Part shown: one piece after another, positions 24,207 to 33,913 of the stretch
Layout: every line of letters begins with the position of its first letter
How positions within the stretch are numbered: the first letter of the stretch is position 1
DNA from: JAWXVE01 sp044425555
GTDB lineage: Bacteria > Bacillota > Clostridia > Lachnospirales > Lachnospiraceae
DNA length: 40,341 nt
Direction of reading: 5' to 3'
NCBI GenBank assembly: GCA_044425555.1
Contig: JAWXVF010000007.1
Span: 1 to 40,341 of the forward strand
Translations under genes and position numbers: made by a program
The notes under the pieces: generated by a model
Databases searched by the model: none
Told to the model about the DNA's origin: nothing
Seen by the model: only the letters and a program-made list of their open reading frames with translations

Positions 24207-25802
24207 ATGGATATATTATTAGTAGATGACCAACAAACTGTTATAGATGGACTCTTAGTAGGAATTCATTGGGAACAACTAAAGATTAGCAACGTATATC
24301 AAGCAAATAATATGGAACAGGCTCAAGAAATCATAGAAACACACAATATTGATTTAATGTTGTGTGATATTGAAATGCCATTTGGCAACGGATTAGAATT
24401 GTATGAATGGGTATTAGAACACGACTTTCCTATCAAATGTATTTTTCTTACAGCACATGAAGATTTTCATTATATTAAAAAAGCTATTTACTTACAAGGA
24501 TTTGATTATTTATTACAACCAGTACCTTATTCAGAAATAGAAGAAGTTCTAAAGAAAGCCTTAGAAAAGATACAAGTAGAACGAATCAAAGATGATTACT
24601 TTGTTTATGCCAAAGAAGCGAAAAACAAAGAGTATTTAATGAGAAGCCAGATGTTAAGAGATTACTTATTAGAATTTAATAAAGAGGCAAGTACCTTATT
24701 AAAGAATTCCACCATGTTATTTGCAGAAATAGATGAAACAACAAAATGTAGAAGTGCCTTATTACAGATTTTTTCTTGTGAAGAGGAAGAGAAGTGGAAT
24801 CAAGATTTACTCTTATATGTGTTAGACAATGTTGCAACAGAAATGTTTGAAGAAATGGCAGACACAGTAATGGTAGTAGCATTAGATCGAACGTATTATT
24901 ACATAATCTTATATACGAAGGAAAGCGTACAGCAAGGGGAATTAGAAAGAGCATGGGAGAAAATTTTCCTTTTTTTACAGGAACGATTTAAAATGAAGGT
25001 TGCTATTTATGAAGGAGATGTGGCAGAGTTTGCACAATTACCACAAATCTATCAACAACTTATGAACGTATCTTATGAAAATGTAATGAATGAATGTAAG
25101 TTCATGGAAAGTGCAACTATTAGAATAGAAGAGAATGTTTATGAATCTCCTAATTATCAAAGTTGGGATAGTATGATCAAGGATGGATGTTATGATGTAG
25201 TGGTACAAGAAGCACTTATGTGTATTCAACAACAAGTAGCGTCTGGTCAGATTAATCAAATGTTTTTGAAACGATTTCATCAAGATTATATTGGATGGTT
25301 CTTTTATTTGCTAAGGAAGGGAAGTGCAGAAGGTTTATTCCTAGAATCAAGTGAAAGTGAACAATACAATTATGAATCTATGATGAATTCTTACACTTCT
25401 GTGGAACGTATGAAAAGCTTGATTGTATTTACTATTGAATATTTAAAAAGTGTAGGTGGTACTACCGATATTTTGGAAAATCGAATAGAAGAAATAAGAG
25501 AATATATTCATAATAATATGGAAAAAAATATTTCACGTAAAGAACTTGCAGATGCAGTATATTTAAATCCAGAATACTTATCACGTTATTTTAAGAAGGA
25601 AATGGGATGTACTTTATCAGAATTTATATTAAAAGAGAAGATGAAAACAGCGAAGGCGTTATTAGAGAATACAAAATTTTCGGTTTCTGTAATCGCATCG
25701 AAAATTGGTTATAGTAATTTTTCATATTTCGCACAATGCTTTAAAAAGGAATTTGGTGTTTCTCCTAGTGAATATCGCTTGCATAAAGAAGAAATAGAGT
25801 AA
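24207..25802 (+). CDS. YesN-like response regulator with AraC-type DNA-binding domain
   Basis: The 531-residue protein has a receiver domain (about 1-120), a long middle region (about 130-420) and a C-terminal AraC/XylS pair of helix-turn-helix motifs (about 430-528; RKELADAVYLNPEYLSRYFK and IASKIGYSNFSYFAQCFKKE). The receiver has D7-D8 and phospho-acceptor D54 (LMLCDIEMP) with the Thr at LTAHED. The usual invariant Lys of the K-P pair is Gln (YLLQPVPY). It probably responds to the adjacent kinase and activates the transporter genes that follow. GTAGGAGA precedes the ATG. Confidence 0.93.
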   Translation: MDILLVDDQQTVIDGLLVGIHWEQLKISNVYQANNMEQAQEIIETHNIDLMLCDIEMPFGNGLELYEWVLEHDFPIKCIFLTAHEDFHYIKKAIYLQGFDYLLQPVPYSEIEEVLKKALEKIQVERIKDDYFVYAKEAKNKEYLMRSQMLRDYLLEFNKEASTLLKNSTMLFAEIDETTKCRSALLQIFSCEEEEKWNQDLLLYVLDNVATEMFEEMADTVMVVALDRTYYYIILYTKESVQQGELERAWEKIFLFLQERFKMKVAIYEGDVAEFAQLPQIYQQLMNVSYENVMNECKFMESATIRIEENVYESPNYQSWDSMIKDGCYDVVVQEALMCIQQQVASGQINQMFLKRFHQDYIGWFFYLLRKGSAEGLFLESSESEQYNYESMMNSYTSVERMKSLIVFTIEYLKSVGGTTDILENRIEEIREYIHNNMEKNISRKELADAVYLNPEYLSRYFKKEMGCTLSEFILKEKMKTAKALLENTKFSVSVIASKIGYSNFSYFAQCFKKEFGVSPSEYRLHKEEIE

Positions 25803-25870
25803 GTCATAATTATAACATCACAATATGAATAGGGAAGGTCACTTTATGAGTAGTTAATACGTGTAGATTT

Positions 25871-25879
25871 TGATAAAAT
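25871..25879 (+). promoter_or_regulatory. Candidate extended -10 promoter upstream of the binding-protein gene
   Basis: TGATAAAAT matches the TGnTATAAT extended -10 form with one mismatch. A -35 box is not convincing, as often in activator-dependent promoters. It lies about 60 bases before ATG 25940, in the gap after the regulator gene where no terminator is seen. Confidence 0.4.
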
Positions 25880-25939
25880 ACCATTAAATTAGTAACAACG
25901 AGATAGTAAATATAGCAATATAGAAAAGGAGAGAATGGT

Positions 25940-27472
25940 ATGAAAAAGAAAATTTGTATGTTATTAACTTTAACAATGTTAACTGTATCAATGGCAGGAT
26001 GTTCTAGTAGCGATACGTCTTCAACAGGAAATGACTCATCATCAAGTGGTGGAAGTACAACAGAAAGCAGTAATGGAGGAACGGGAGATTTATCGAACCA
26101 AGAACCGTATACAGTGGTTATGAAATACCCAGGAGATTCCTCGTCAGAAGACTTAGCAGCGATTTCAGCAGCAGCTTCTGCTATTACAGAAGAATTGTAT
26201 AACACTAGCATAGAAGTACAGCGTTCTGGTTGGGGAACTTATTTTACAGAGATTACCTTAGCATTAACATCTGGTGAGAAATTAGACTTGTTCTATGAAA
26301 ATCGTGCAACGTATGTTTCGGCGGCATCTAGTGGACAGATCTTAGAAGTAGGTCAATACTTTGATGAGTACGGACCAGATTTACGAAATGTTATTAGTGA
26401 TTCAAGTTGGAACACAACTACATTAGATGGTGGAATCTATGCATTCCCAGCAAATAAGGAAACGTCAGTATCTTATGGATTTATCTTCAACAAAGAAATG
26501 GCGGATGCTACAGGGATTGATTATTCGAAAATCACTACGGAAGCAGAAATGGAAGAATTATTGGTAGCGGTAAAAGAATTGTACCCTGATACGTATCCAA
26601 TTGTATCGGATATGGGATCTATGTATACTGCAGTTGCCTTAGATGATTTAGGGGATGACTTTGGAGTGTTGATGGATATGAATTCAACAGACTTACTAGT
26701 AGAAGATTGGTATGCGACAGATAGATTTCGTGAACTGTGTGAATTACATTATAAATGGTCGCAAATGGGATTAATTATGCCAGATGCTTCTTCTAATTCA
26801 GATAGTACTACGACCTTGATTTCTGCTAAGAAAGCATTTGGATTCTACCAAAATACGAAACCTGGTATTGAAATTGAATCACAGAATGCCTCGGGAGTAG
26901 AAATGGCAACCATTACCTTAACAGATACTTGGACTAGTACAACGCGAGTGGATATTTTATGGATGATTCCTTATAGTTGTGAAGCACCAGAACGTGTAGT
27001 GCAAGTAGTCAATGAGATTTATACGAATCCAGAATTACAAACTATTTTAGTAGATGGAATCGAAGGAACTCACTATGAATATATTAATGATGAGAAAACA
27101 ATGATTAGTTATCCAGAAGGTGTGAATGGAACGAATACAGGTTATATAGCGTATCCTTGGGCTTGGCTAAATCAAATGATTACTCCAGTTTGGGAAGGAA
27201 ACGAAGAAGACTTATGGGAACAAACAATTGTTTGGAATGAATCGGCAACCGTATCAATAGCAAATGGTTTTGTGTGGGATAACTCTATGGTATCTAATGA
27301 AGTAACGGCTTGTTGGAATGTATACGAACAATATGCAGACGCTCTAATCTGTGGAGATGTTGACCCAGCTGTCTATTTACCAGAATATTTACAAGCATTA
27401 GAAAGCGCAGGTGTTCATGCCATTGTAGAAGAGAAACAACGACAACTAGATGAATGGTATGCAACGAAATAA
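25940..27472 (+). CDS. Lipoprotein carbohydrate-binding protein of an ABC transporter
   Basis: The 510-residue protein is the extracellular, lipid-anchored solute receptor of a CUT1-type transporter. A basic start, hydrophobic segment and lipobox SMAGC give the lipidated Cys at 21. A Ser/Gly/Thr linker (about 22-52) tethers the mature domain. The body resembles the large LplA/DUF3502-type binding proteins that pair with LplB/YtcP permeases: TSGEKLDLFYEN, FPANKETSVSYGF and the C-terminal end with PEYLQALESAGVHAIVEEKQ. The substrate is probably an oligosaccharide or glycoside, but cannot be read from sequence. AAGGAGAGA precedes the ATG. Confidence 0.9.
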   Translation: MKKKICMLLTLTMLTVSMAGCSSSDTSSTGNDSSSSGGSTTESSNGGTGDLSNQEPYTVVMKYPGDSSSEDLAAISAAASAITEELYNTSIEVQRSGWGTYFTEITLALTSGEKLDLFYENRATYVSAASSGQILEVGQYFDEYGPDLRNVISDSSWNTTTLDGGIYAFPANKETSVSYGFIFNKEMADATGIDYSKITTEAEMEELLVAVKELYPDTYPIVSDMGSMYTAVALDDLGDDFGVLMDMNSTDLLVEDWYATDRFRELCELHYKWSQMGLIMPDASSNSDSTTTLISAKKAFGFYQNTKPGIEIESQNASGVEMATITLTDTWTSTTRVDILWMIPYSCEAPERVVQVVNEIYTNPELQTILVDGIEGTHYEYINDEKTMISYPEGVNGTNTGYIAYPWAWLNQMITPVWEGNEEDLWEQTIVWNESATVSIANGFVWDNSMVSNEVTACWNVYEQYADALICGDVDPAVYLPEYLQALESAGVHAIVEEKQRQLDEWYATK

Positions 27473-27502
27473 TAGTTGGTAAGAGAGAATGTTAAAGTAA
27501 AG

Positions 27503-27531
27503 AAGAGAAAGGCTTTTGCTTTTCTCTTTTT
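27503..27531 (+). terminator. Intergenic terminator between binding protein and permease genes
   Basis: AAGAGAAAGGC (27503-27513) and GCTTTTCTCTT (27518-27528) pair over 11 bp with one G-U, loop TTTT, and a T run follows. It is placed to release most transcripts after the binding-protein gene, leaving less permease mRNA. Confidence 0.75.
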
Positions 27532-27572
27532 CTCTAAAAGAAGAAATGTAGGAAATAATAGGAGGTTTTCAG

Positions 27573-28502
27573 ATGGTAATTAATTTAAAAAAATGTTTTA
27601 TAAAATATAAGCGATTCATTCCACTCTATGGAATGATGATTCCAGGTATTGCCTATATTTGGATTAATAATTACGTACCTTTGGCAGGATTGCGCATAGC
27701 CTTTCAGAATTTTAATTATGCAAAAGGGATATCGGGAAGTCCATACGTAGGTTTAAAAAATTTTGAATTCTTATTTGCCACATCAGATGCATTTATTATT
27801 ACAAGAAATACGATATGTTATAATACAATATTTATTATAATAGGAACGTTGGTGGCAATAGCAGTAGCGATTCTACTTTCTGAGATTACAGCAGTATATG
27901 CTAAGAAGTTTTATCAAACAGCAATATTAGTTCCATTTTTAATTTCTATGGTTGTAGTAAGTTATTTAGTCTTTGCTTTTTTAAGTGCAGATACAGGATT
28001 TATTAATAAAAGTATTTTAGAACCACTTGGCTTACCAACCGTTACTTGGTATTCTACTATTAAGCCATGGCCAATCATCTTAGTGATTGTAAATATTTGG
28101 AAGGGATTTGGCTATAACAGTATCATCTACTATGCTACTTTAATGGGGATTGATCAAAGTTATTATGAAGCAGCTGCAATAGATGGAGCAACAAGATGGC
28201 AACGAATTAAACACATTACTATTCCATCACTTAATCCAACTATTATTACATTAACCTTAATGGCAATTGGGCGTGTATTCTATTCAGATTTTGGGTTGTT
28301 CTATCAAGTGCCAATGAATAGTGGAATTTTAATACCAGTGACGAATACCATTGATACATATGTTTATCGAGGATTATTCACCTTAAATAATATTAGTATG
28401 GCAGCAGCAGCAGGTGTATACCAATCATTAGTTGGATTTATATTAGTATTAGTAGCGAACTTTATTGTGAAAAAGATTAATTCTGAAAATGCATTATTTT
28501 AA
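27573..28502 (+). CDS. CUT1 ABC transporter permease, LplB/YteP type
   Basis: The 309-residue integral membrane protein has six TM helices; the first follows a short basic N-terminus. The cytoplasmic EAA loop, which contacts the ATPase, is YYEAAAIDGATRWQRIKHI with the conserved Gly, near residue 195-215. The N-terminal NYVPLAGLRIAFQNFNYAKG is typical of LplB-like proteins. AGGAGG lies 8-10 bases before ATG 27573. It forms a heterodimer with the next gene product. No ATP-binding subunit is encoded nearby, so a shared MsmK/MsmX-type ATPase is expected. Confidence 0.93.
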   Translation: MVINLKKCFIKYKRFIPLYGMMIPGIAYIWINNYVPLAGLRIAFQNFNYAKGISGSPYVGLKNFEFLFATSDAFIITRNTICYNTIFIIIGTLVAIAVAILLSEITAVYAKKFYQTAILVPFLISMVVVSYLVFAFLSADTGFINKSILEPLGLPTVTWYSTIKPWPIILVIVNIWKGFGYNSIIYYATLMGIDQSYYEAAAIDGATRWQRIKHITIPSLNPTIITLTLMAIGRVFYSDFGLFYQVPMNSGILIPVTNTIDTYVYRGLFTLNNISMAAAAGVYQSLVGFILVLVANFIVKKINSENALF

Positions 28503-28520
28503 GAAAAGGAGAATTGTAGT

Positions 28521-29399
28521 ATGGTTAAAAATGATAAATTATTTCAAACAAGTGCTAATATATTAATGGTCTTATTATCACTTGCGTGTATTTTACCTTT
28601 TGCATTGTTATGTCTTTCTTCTATCACTAGTGAAACGGCACTCATTAGTAATGGTTATAGCTTTCTTCCAAAAGAAATCTCCTTAGAAGCCTATTATTAT
28701 CTATTAATAGATTCTAGTATGCTAGTAAGAGGATATATGATTTCTATAGGGGTAACACTAGTAGGAACAATAGCTAATTTATGCTTAACAGTTTTGTTTG
28801 CATATCCATTATCGAGAAAAGATTTACCAGGAAGAAATTTCTTTTCTTTTTTTATATTTTTTACCATGTTATTCAATGGAGGATTGATTCCTTCGTATAT
28901 GATGTGGACGCAAACATTTGGAATTAAGAACACGTGGTTTGCTTATCTGTTACCAGGGTTATTAATGGGAGCTTTTTACGTGATTATGATGAGAACTTAC
29001 TTTACTAGCAATATACCAGATGCAGTTATAGAGGCGGCCCGTATTGATGGGGGAGGAGAATTATTTATCTTATTAAAGGTGGTATTGCCTATGTCAAAGC
29101 CCATTCTAGCAACTATTGGATTATTAGTAGGTTTGAATTATTGGAATGACTGGATGAATGGATTATATTATATTAATAAAGACACTATGTATAGTGTACA
29201 ATGCTTGTTAAATCAGATGTTAATGGATGTACAATACTTAGTTTCGAATGCATCATTAATTGGTCAGACTATTATATTACCATCTTCTGCTATTCGTATG
29301 GCAGTAGCAGTACTAGGGGTACTACCGATTTTATGTGTGTATCCATTCTTACAGAATTATTTTATTAGTGGTATTACTATTGGTGCTGTTAAAGGATAG
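28521..29399 (+). CDS. CUT1 ABC transporter permease, YtcP type
   Basis: This is the second permease, 292 residues and six TM helices. The EAA loop reads IEAARIDGGGELFILLKVVLP (split here: IEAARIDGGGE then LFILLKVVLP). The C-terminus GITIGAVKG is characteristic of YtcP/YesQ-like proteins. The ribosome site AAAAGGAG sits 9 bases before ATG 28521, 18 bases after the first permease. Translation of the next gene is likely coupled, with its start 2 bases after this stop. Confidence 0.93.
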   Translation: MVKNDKLFQTSANILMVLLSLACILPFALLCLSSITSETALISNGYSFLPKEISLEAYYYLLIDSSMLVRGYMISIGVTLVGTIANLCLTVLFAYPLSRKDLPGRNFFSFFIFFTMLFNGGLIPSYMMWTQTFGIKNTWFAYLLPGLLMGAFYVIMMRTYFTSNIPDAVIEAARIDGGGELFILLKVVLPMSKPILATIGLLVGLNYWNDWMNGLYYINKDTMYSVQCLLNQMLMDVQYLVSNASLIGQTIILPSSAIRMAVAVLGVLPILCVYPFLQNYFISGITIGAVKG

Positions 29400-29401
29400 G
29401 G

Positions 29402-30772
29402 ATGATGAAAAAAGAGAAGAAAATACAAAATATGTTAGAGGGGAGTCCTTATCTATTATTATTAAAATTCTCCATCCCTATCTTAATAGGAAGTCTCATT
29501 CAACAAATGTATAATATGGCTGATTCTGTAGTTGTAGGACAATTTGTTGGATTAGAGGCTTTGGCAGCAGTGGGATCTACGGGATCATTGATGTTTACTA
29601 CATTGGGTTTTTCTTTAGGATTAACGGCTGGATTTACAGTCATTGTTTCCCAGCGTTTTGGAGCGAAGGATGAACAAGGTCTACAAAGTGCTATTGCAAT
29701 GAGTGTATATCTATCCCTAATCATTGCAGTAGCAATGACCTTGTTAGGAACTATTTATGCTAGGAGTATCTTAAAGTTGTTAAATACACCAGAAAGTATT
29801 CTAGGGTATGCAACAGACTACTTGCAATGTGTCTTTGCTGGCTCTATAGGGTTGATCTTTTATAATTTAGCATCTTCTGTTCTACGTGCAGTGGGAGATT
29901 CTCGTGTTCCATTATACTTTCTAATTTTTTCATCTATTTTAAATGTGTTATTAGATCTATTGTTAGTTATTGTAATACCCTTAGGTACAACAGGAGCAGG
30001 ACTGGCAACTACCATTGCTCAGACTATTTCCGCTATTTTAGTAATGTTCTATATTTTTAAAAGGCGACCTGAACTTTTTCCAAGGAAAGAGTATTGGAAA
30101 TGGAATCATAATATAGTAAAAAGTTTATTACGTTTAGGTGTTCCATCAGCTTTTCAAAATTCCGTTACAGGAATTGGTATTCTATTAATGCAGGTGGTGG
30201 TAAATGGATATGGTGCTACATATGTAGCAGCGTATGCAGCAGCAAGCAAGATACAGATGTTTGCTATGCAACCTATTGTAAGCATAGGAATTGCTGTATC
30301 TACTTTTACAGGACAAAATTTAGGTGCCAATTTATTAAAGCGTATTTATCAAGGAGTGCATCAGGGCGTGATAGTGATTATTGTAGCAAGCTTATTAGGA
30401 ACTAGTTTTTCTTATTTCTTGTGTGAGCCAATAGCATTATTATTCGTAGATGCAACAGAAGTGGAAGTAATTGAGGCGACTAAAAGTTACTTAAGAACTA
30501 TTTCTCCTTTTTACATCTTATTAGGATTACTATATGCATATCGTTCTGCATTACAAGGAATTGGAAATGCTATATTACCAATGTTATCAGGTTTCTTAGA
30601 ATTGTTATTAAGAATTATTGCTACTATTGTATTACCAACTATTTTTGGTTTTGTGGGAGTATCTCTTGCAGATGTAGTGGCTTGGATTGGAGCGGTAATC
30701 TTATTGGTAATAGGTTATTATTGGCAGATGAAGAAGTGTAATCAAATGAGTCAGTCAGAAGGTAGTACTTAG
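29402..30772 (+). CDS. MATE-family multidrug/toxin exporter
   Basis: The 456-residue protein is a 12-TM secondary transporter (NorM/DinF-like) that exports cationic drugs or metabolites with Na+ or H+. The first helices show LLKFSIPILIGSLIQQMYN and MADSVVVGQFVGLEALAAVG, the standard MATE opening. A second half with RLGVPSAFQNSVTGIG mirrors the first. Start is either ATG 29402 or ATG 29405; AAAGGA at 29391-29396 lies inside the permease end and favours either. A MATE gene at the end of a sugar-ABC operon is uncommon. Substrate unknown. Confidence 0.93.
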   Translation: MMKKEKKIQNMLEGSPYLLLLKFSIPILIGSLIQQMYNMADSVVVGQFVGLEALAAVGSTGSLMFTTLGFSLGLTAGFTVIVSQRFGAKDEQGLQSAIAMSVYLSLIIAVAMTLLGTIYARSILKLLNTPESILGYATDYLQCVFAGSIGLIFYNLASSVLRAVGDSRVPLYFLIFSSILNVLLDLLLVIVIPLGTTGAGLATTIAQTISAILVMFYIFKRRPELFPRKEYWKWNHNIVKSLLRLGVPSAFQNSVTGIGILLMQVVVNGYGATYVAAYAAASKIQMFAMQPIVSIGIAVSTFTGQNLGANLLKRIYQGVHQGVIVIIVASLLGTSFSYFLCEPIALLFVDATEVEVIEATKSYLRTISPFYILLGLLYAYRSALQGIGNAILPMLSGFLELLLRIIATIVLPTIFGFVGVSLADVVAWIGAVILLVIGYYWQMKKCNQMSQSEGST

Positions 30773-30825
30773 AAAGTGAGGTAGAAGTAAGGGGGGAATA
30801 AGAATAAAAAGAATTATTGATGATG

Positions 30826-30879
30826 AAAAAAAGCTGTCACACCGAGAAGATTAAATCTCTAGTGGGACAGCTCTTTTTT
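30826..30879. terminator. Bidirectional terminator between convergent genes
   Basis: AGCTGTC (30832-30838) and GACAGCT (30866-30872) form the outer stem, with an AGAT/ATCT inner hairpin. An A run (30826-30832) and a T run (30874-30879) flank it. It can stop both the MATE operon (+) and the gene arriving from the - strand. Confidence 0.85.
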
Positions 30880-30904
30880 ACTATATTTGATTAGGGTTAA
30901 GGAA

Positions 30905-33880
30905 TTAATCTCCTAATTTCATACTATAAATCTTATCTCTAGCAGAAATAATAAGTGTATTCTGTTCTACTAAGTGTAAGAGACAGGCAGGACGAGACTG
31001 TAATTTTGTATAACTTCTTTTTCCATCGTAACAATCATAAAGGTGATTATCACATACGTACAAGTGTCCATTAGGAGTCATGAGACTAGAATATTCTCCT
31101 AATTCCTGAACAATAGTGGGATTTGTGATATCTAAGTTGTCTAATACATCAAGTTTAACTGTCTGTTTACCATACTCATCTACTAGATAGATGGTTGACC
31201 CTGCGGTAGCTGCTACTAAGTGACACGACCTTGCAATGGCTGGTGTATGTACAATACCAGTAACACCGTCAGGAGCAACATAGCAGTTCTCATCAGGAAT
31301 GGTAATAACCTTCATAAAGTCGTTGTTATCACGCCATTGATTAGAAGGATAATATAAAGTGTCTAAAGACAGACCTTTTCTATTCTGTGGCTTAAGTTCT
31401 ACTAAACTTGCTTCAGGGGAAGTAGGATTCATAGAATACACACGTACTCTTCTGTTAAAGCTATAGAATACATAGAAACACGCACCCCAGTCACCACGAG
31501 AACGTTCCCCATGATCTTCTAAAGAAAGTTCAGGAACACCTTCTTCACTGAGAGAACCAGGAACTGGTTTATATTCTGTAACAACTAATAAATTATCTTG
31601 GCTATCACAAGCTAAAGAAACAGGTCTATAATGTAAGCGACTTACATAATGAAATGTTTCAGTAAGTATATTGTATTTGTAAATATAATGTACACGTGAA
31701 TCACAGAAATAAATATTCCCTTTCGAATCTTGACACATAGCATCCACATAATCTAATTGTTCTAACATCAATTTGGCTTCCCCAGCACTTTGAGAGAGAG
31801 GGACTTTTGTAGTGCTATCTTCAATAGTAAGCTTGGCAAGTTGCCAAAATCCAGCAGATTCTCCACTTACAGCATCTACTACAATATCGTTCATGGTGAA
31901 TTTCATCTGTGTGAAGTTATGAACATTTTGGAAAGAAATATTCTTACAATTCCAAGTTTTCATAGTAGTTGGGAATTCATTATCTACCCAGATTACACGG
32001 AAGGTATAGTAATTACCAAATAGAAGATTCTCGCAATCACTTAATTCAAATGGTAGACAATAGCTTCCTTCCGCAACTTCTTCTTCTGTTTGAATAGCAT
32101 AAAATGACCAGTTAGAAACATTACGCATAATAATTTCATGGCGTACGTGATGTTCACTAGAAATCTGATAAATAGCTCCTTTTGTAGAAGTTTCTGAGAT
32201 GCATAATCCTGCACTTGCATAAGGGCTAGCAGTCCAAATATTTTTGAAGATACCGCCACCACCATTGGTTACCCAGATACTCCAGTATTGGCTATCCCAC
32301 CAACGATTTTCATCGTAATCAGCAGTACGACTTTTGTTATAAGGTGGTAAAAAGTCAGCATCTCTACTAAGAGAACCATGACCACCTAGAATCTTAATAT
32401 CATATAAGTAAGAGTGTTCCCCTGCCTGCCATATACAAGCTACTGCACGAGGATTTCTTGCATTTACATCTAATACAAATCCTGAAATATAATTGGTTCC
32501 ATTTTGGGGAGTCTCTAATAATGCCTTAGGGCTACCAATACGTGCGTATAATGGAGCATCATCAGGCAATGTCAAGCAAGTGGAAATAGGATTGAGTCCA
32601 ATAAAATTCGTAGTAGGTACCAGTAAGATGGTATCGTAAGTAATATAATTTCCTTGTGGGAAATAAATGGTTTTACCAGATAAGCCAGCAGCTTGTAATG
32701 CCTTTGTATCGTCTGTAATTCCATCGCCAACAGCTCCAAAGGTAGTTACATTCACCCAAGTGCTTTGGTCTGGCATTTGTGGAACTACTTCTGTTCCTGC
32801 AAAACTACTAATATCAGCATTGCTTAATACGAAATCAGATGTGTAGGTCATATCTTCTTCCCCAAGTGTTTGTACATAACCGTGAGTAAAACTTTCTACA
32901 ATATAAGAAGTTTGTTTTGCATCAATGGTCTTATTAGATTCCATTAACTTAGCAAAAGTAGTAACATTCTTACAGAGAACATTGGTCATATTATGTTGGG
33001 TACAAGTATTTCTCTCACTAAAGATTTCTATTCCTGTATGAATATTTTCTAAGATACAATCAATTAACATCTGTTTGTCCCAATGACCATCTAGTGAGGT
33101 CATAGCACAAGGGGAATTGCCAAAAGAAACACGGCGAGATGTCGTACCATTTTGATTACTAAGATAACAAGCCTTTCGCTGTCCTACGAAATCTGTATCG
33201 GTTAAAACAAATGGCCAACCAGGGGAAGTTTTACCTGTCCAAATACCATATTCACCACCTTCAAAGTAAAGATGTTCCATTTCATTTCCCACAGCATCAA
33301 TACCAGCTTTTCCGTTTCCAATAAGAAAATCACAATAAGAGATATAACTTGTTTGTGCAAAGTGAGTTCTCATAACCACAGCACAAGGATTATCATCTTC
33401 AATCACAAAATTCACATTAGAAATTCCTGTATAAAAGGTACCTGGATTGGCATCGTCAATTCCATATAGCCCATCTGGAGTAGTGGCACAAAAACGATGC
33501 TTATTTTCTTTAGTGAGTAAAACGGGTGGACAAGTAGTTACCCAAAACATATATTTCATGTCATCATGGAAGGGGGAGTCTCCTTGATCGAATCCAGTGG
33601 TAGCTTTTGGTAAAGTAATGGAAGGGCGATTCTTACCAAAACCATACATACGAATACCCCTAGGAAAGTAGATGGTTTTCGTAATGATGTAATCATTTTC
33701 TGGTAAAAAGAGAACCCCACAACGGTTAGAGCGATTCATGTGAGTTAAAGTACTTTGTAAAATATCGGTAATGTCAATTCTACCATTTACTATAGGAGAA
33801 GCATGGTAATTGAGTACAATCGCCTTAGGATCATCGGTGGCATTGTGGTAATGGGAATTAGGGTTAGAAAATCGATTCAT
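30905..33880 (-). CDS. Large double beta-helix protein with C-terminal beta-propeller, probable carbohydrate-active enzyme
   Basis: The 991-residue protein contains two pectate-lyase-superfamily-3/GH55-like right-handed beta-helix modules. The first is about 18-370 (TKTIYFPRGIRMYGFG). The second is about 378-690 and opens with VTTFGAVGDGITDDTKAL, the classic fGAxGDGxxDDTxA pattern, then TIYFPQGNY. The last 280 residues show NHL/SMP-30-like repeats (YVDAMCQDSKGNIYFCDSR; SLACDSQDNLLVVTEY) suggestive of a beta-propeller. There is no signal peptide, TM helix or sorting motif; the start (MNRFSNPNSHYHN) is soluble, with GGAGG 8 bases upstream. A cytoplasmic enzyme acting on imported oligosaccharide is an inference. 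Exact activity is unknown. Confidence 0.75.
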   Translation of the reverse strand: MNRFSNPNSHYHNATDDPKAIVLNYHASPIVNGRIDITDILQSTLTHMNRSNRCGVLFLPENDYIITKTIYFPRGIRMYGFGKNRPSITLPKATTGFDQGDSPFHDDMKYMFWVTTCPPVLLTKENKHRFCATTPDGLYGIDDANPGTFYTGISNVNFVIEDDNPCAVVMRTHFAQTSYISYCDFLIGNGKAGIDAVGNEMEHLYFEGGEYGIWTGKTSPGWPFVLTDTDFVGQRKACYLSNQNGTTSRRVSFGNSPCAMTSLDGHWDKQMLIDCILENIHTGIEIFSERNTCTQHNMTNVLCKNVTTFAKLMESNKTIDAKQTSYIVESFTHGYVQTLGEEDMTYTSDFVLSNADISSFAGTEVVPQMPDQSTWVNVTTFGAVGDGITDDTKALQAAGLSGKTIYFPQGNYITYDTILLVPTTNFIGLNPISTCLTLPDDAPLYARIGSPKALLETPQNGTNYISGFVLDVNARNPRAVACIWQAGEHSYLYDIKILGGHGSLSRDADFLPPYNKSRTADYDENRWWDSQYWSIWVTNGGGGIFKNIWTASPYASAGLCISETSTKGAIYQISSEHHVRHEIIMRNVSNWSFYAIQTEEEVAEGSYCLPFELSDCENLLFGNYYTFRVIWVDNEFPTTMKTWNCKNISFQNVHNFTQMKFTMNDIVVDAVSGESAGFWQLAKLTIEDSTTKVPLSQSAGEAKLMLEQLDYVDAMCQDSKGNIYFCDSRVHYIYKYNILTETFHYVSRLHYRPVSLACDSQDNLLVVTEYKPVPGSLSEEGVPELSLEDHGERSRGDWGACFYVFYSFNRRVRVYSMNPTSPEASLVELKPQNRKGLSLDTLYYPSNQWRDNNDFMKVITIPDENCYVAPDGVTGIVHTPAIARSCHLVAATAGSTIYLVDEYGKQTVKLDVLDNLDITNPTIVQELGEYSSLMTPNGHLYVCDNHLYDCYDGKRSYTKLQSRPACLLHLVEQNTLIISARDKIYSMKLGD

Positions 33881-33913
33881 GTGTTATCCTCCATAATTAG
33901 GTGCTAAGTGATA

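Noticed and set aside
25825..25857. Ten-codon open frame before the binding-protein gene
   Set aside because: No ribosome site and no sign of conservation; too short to support.
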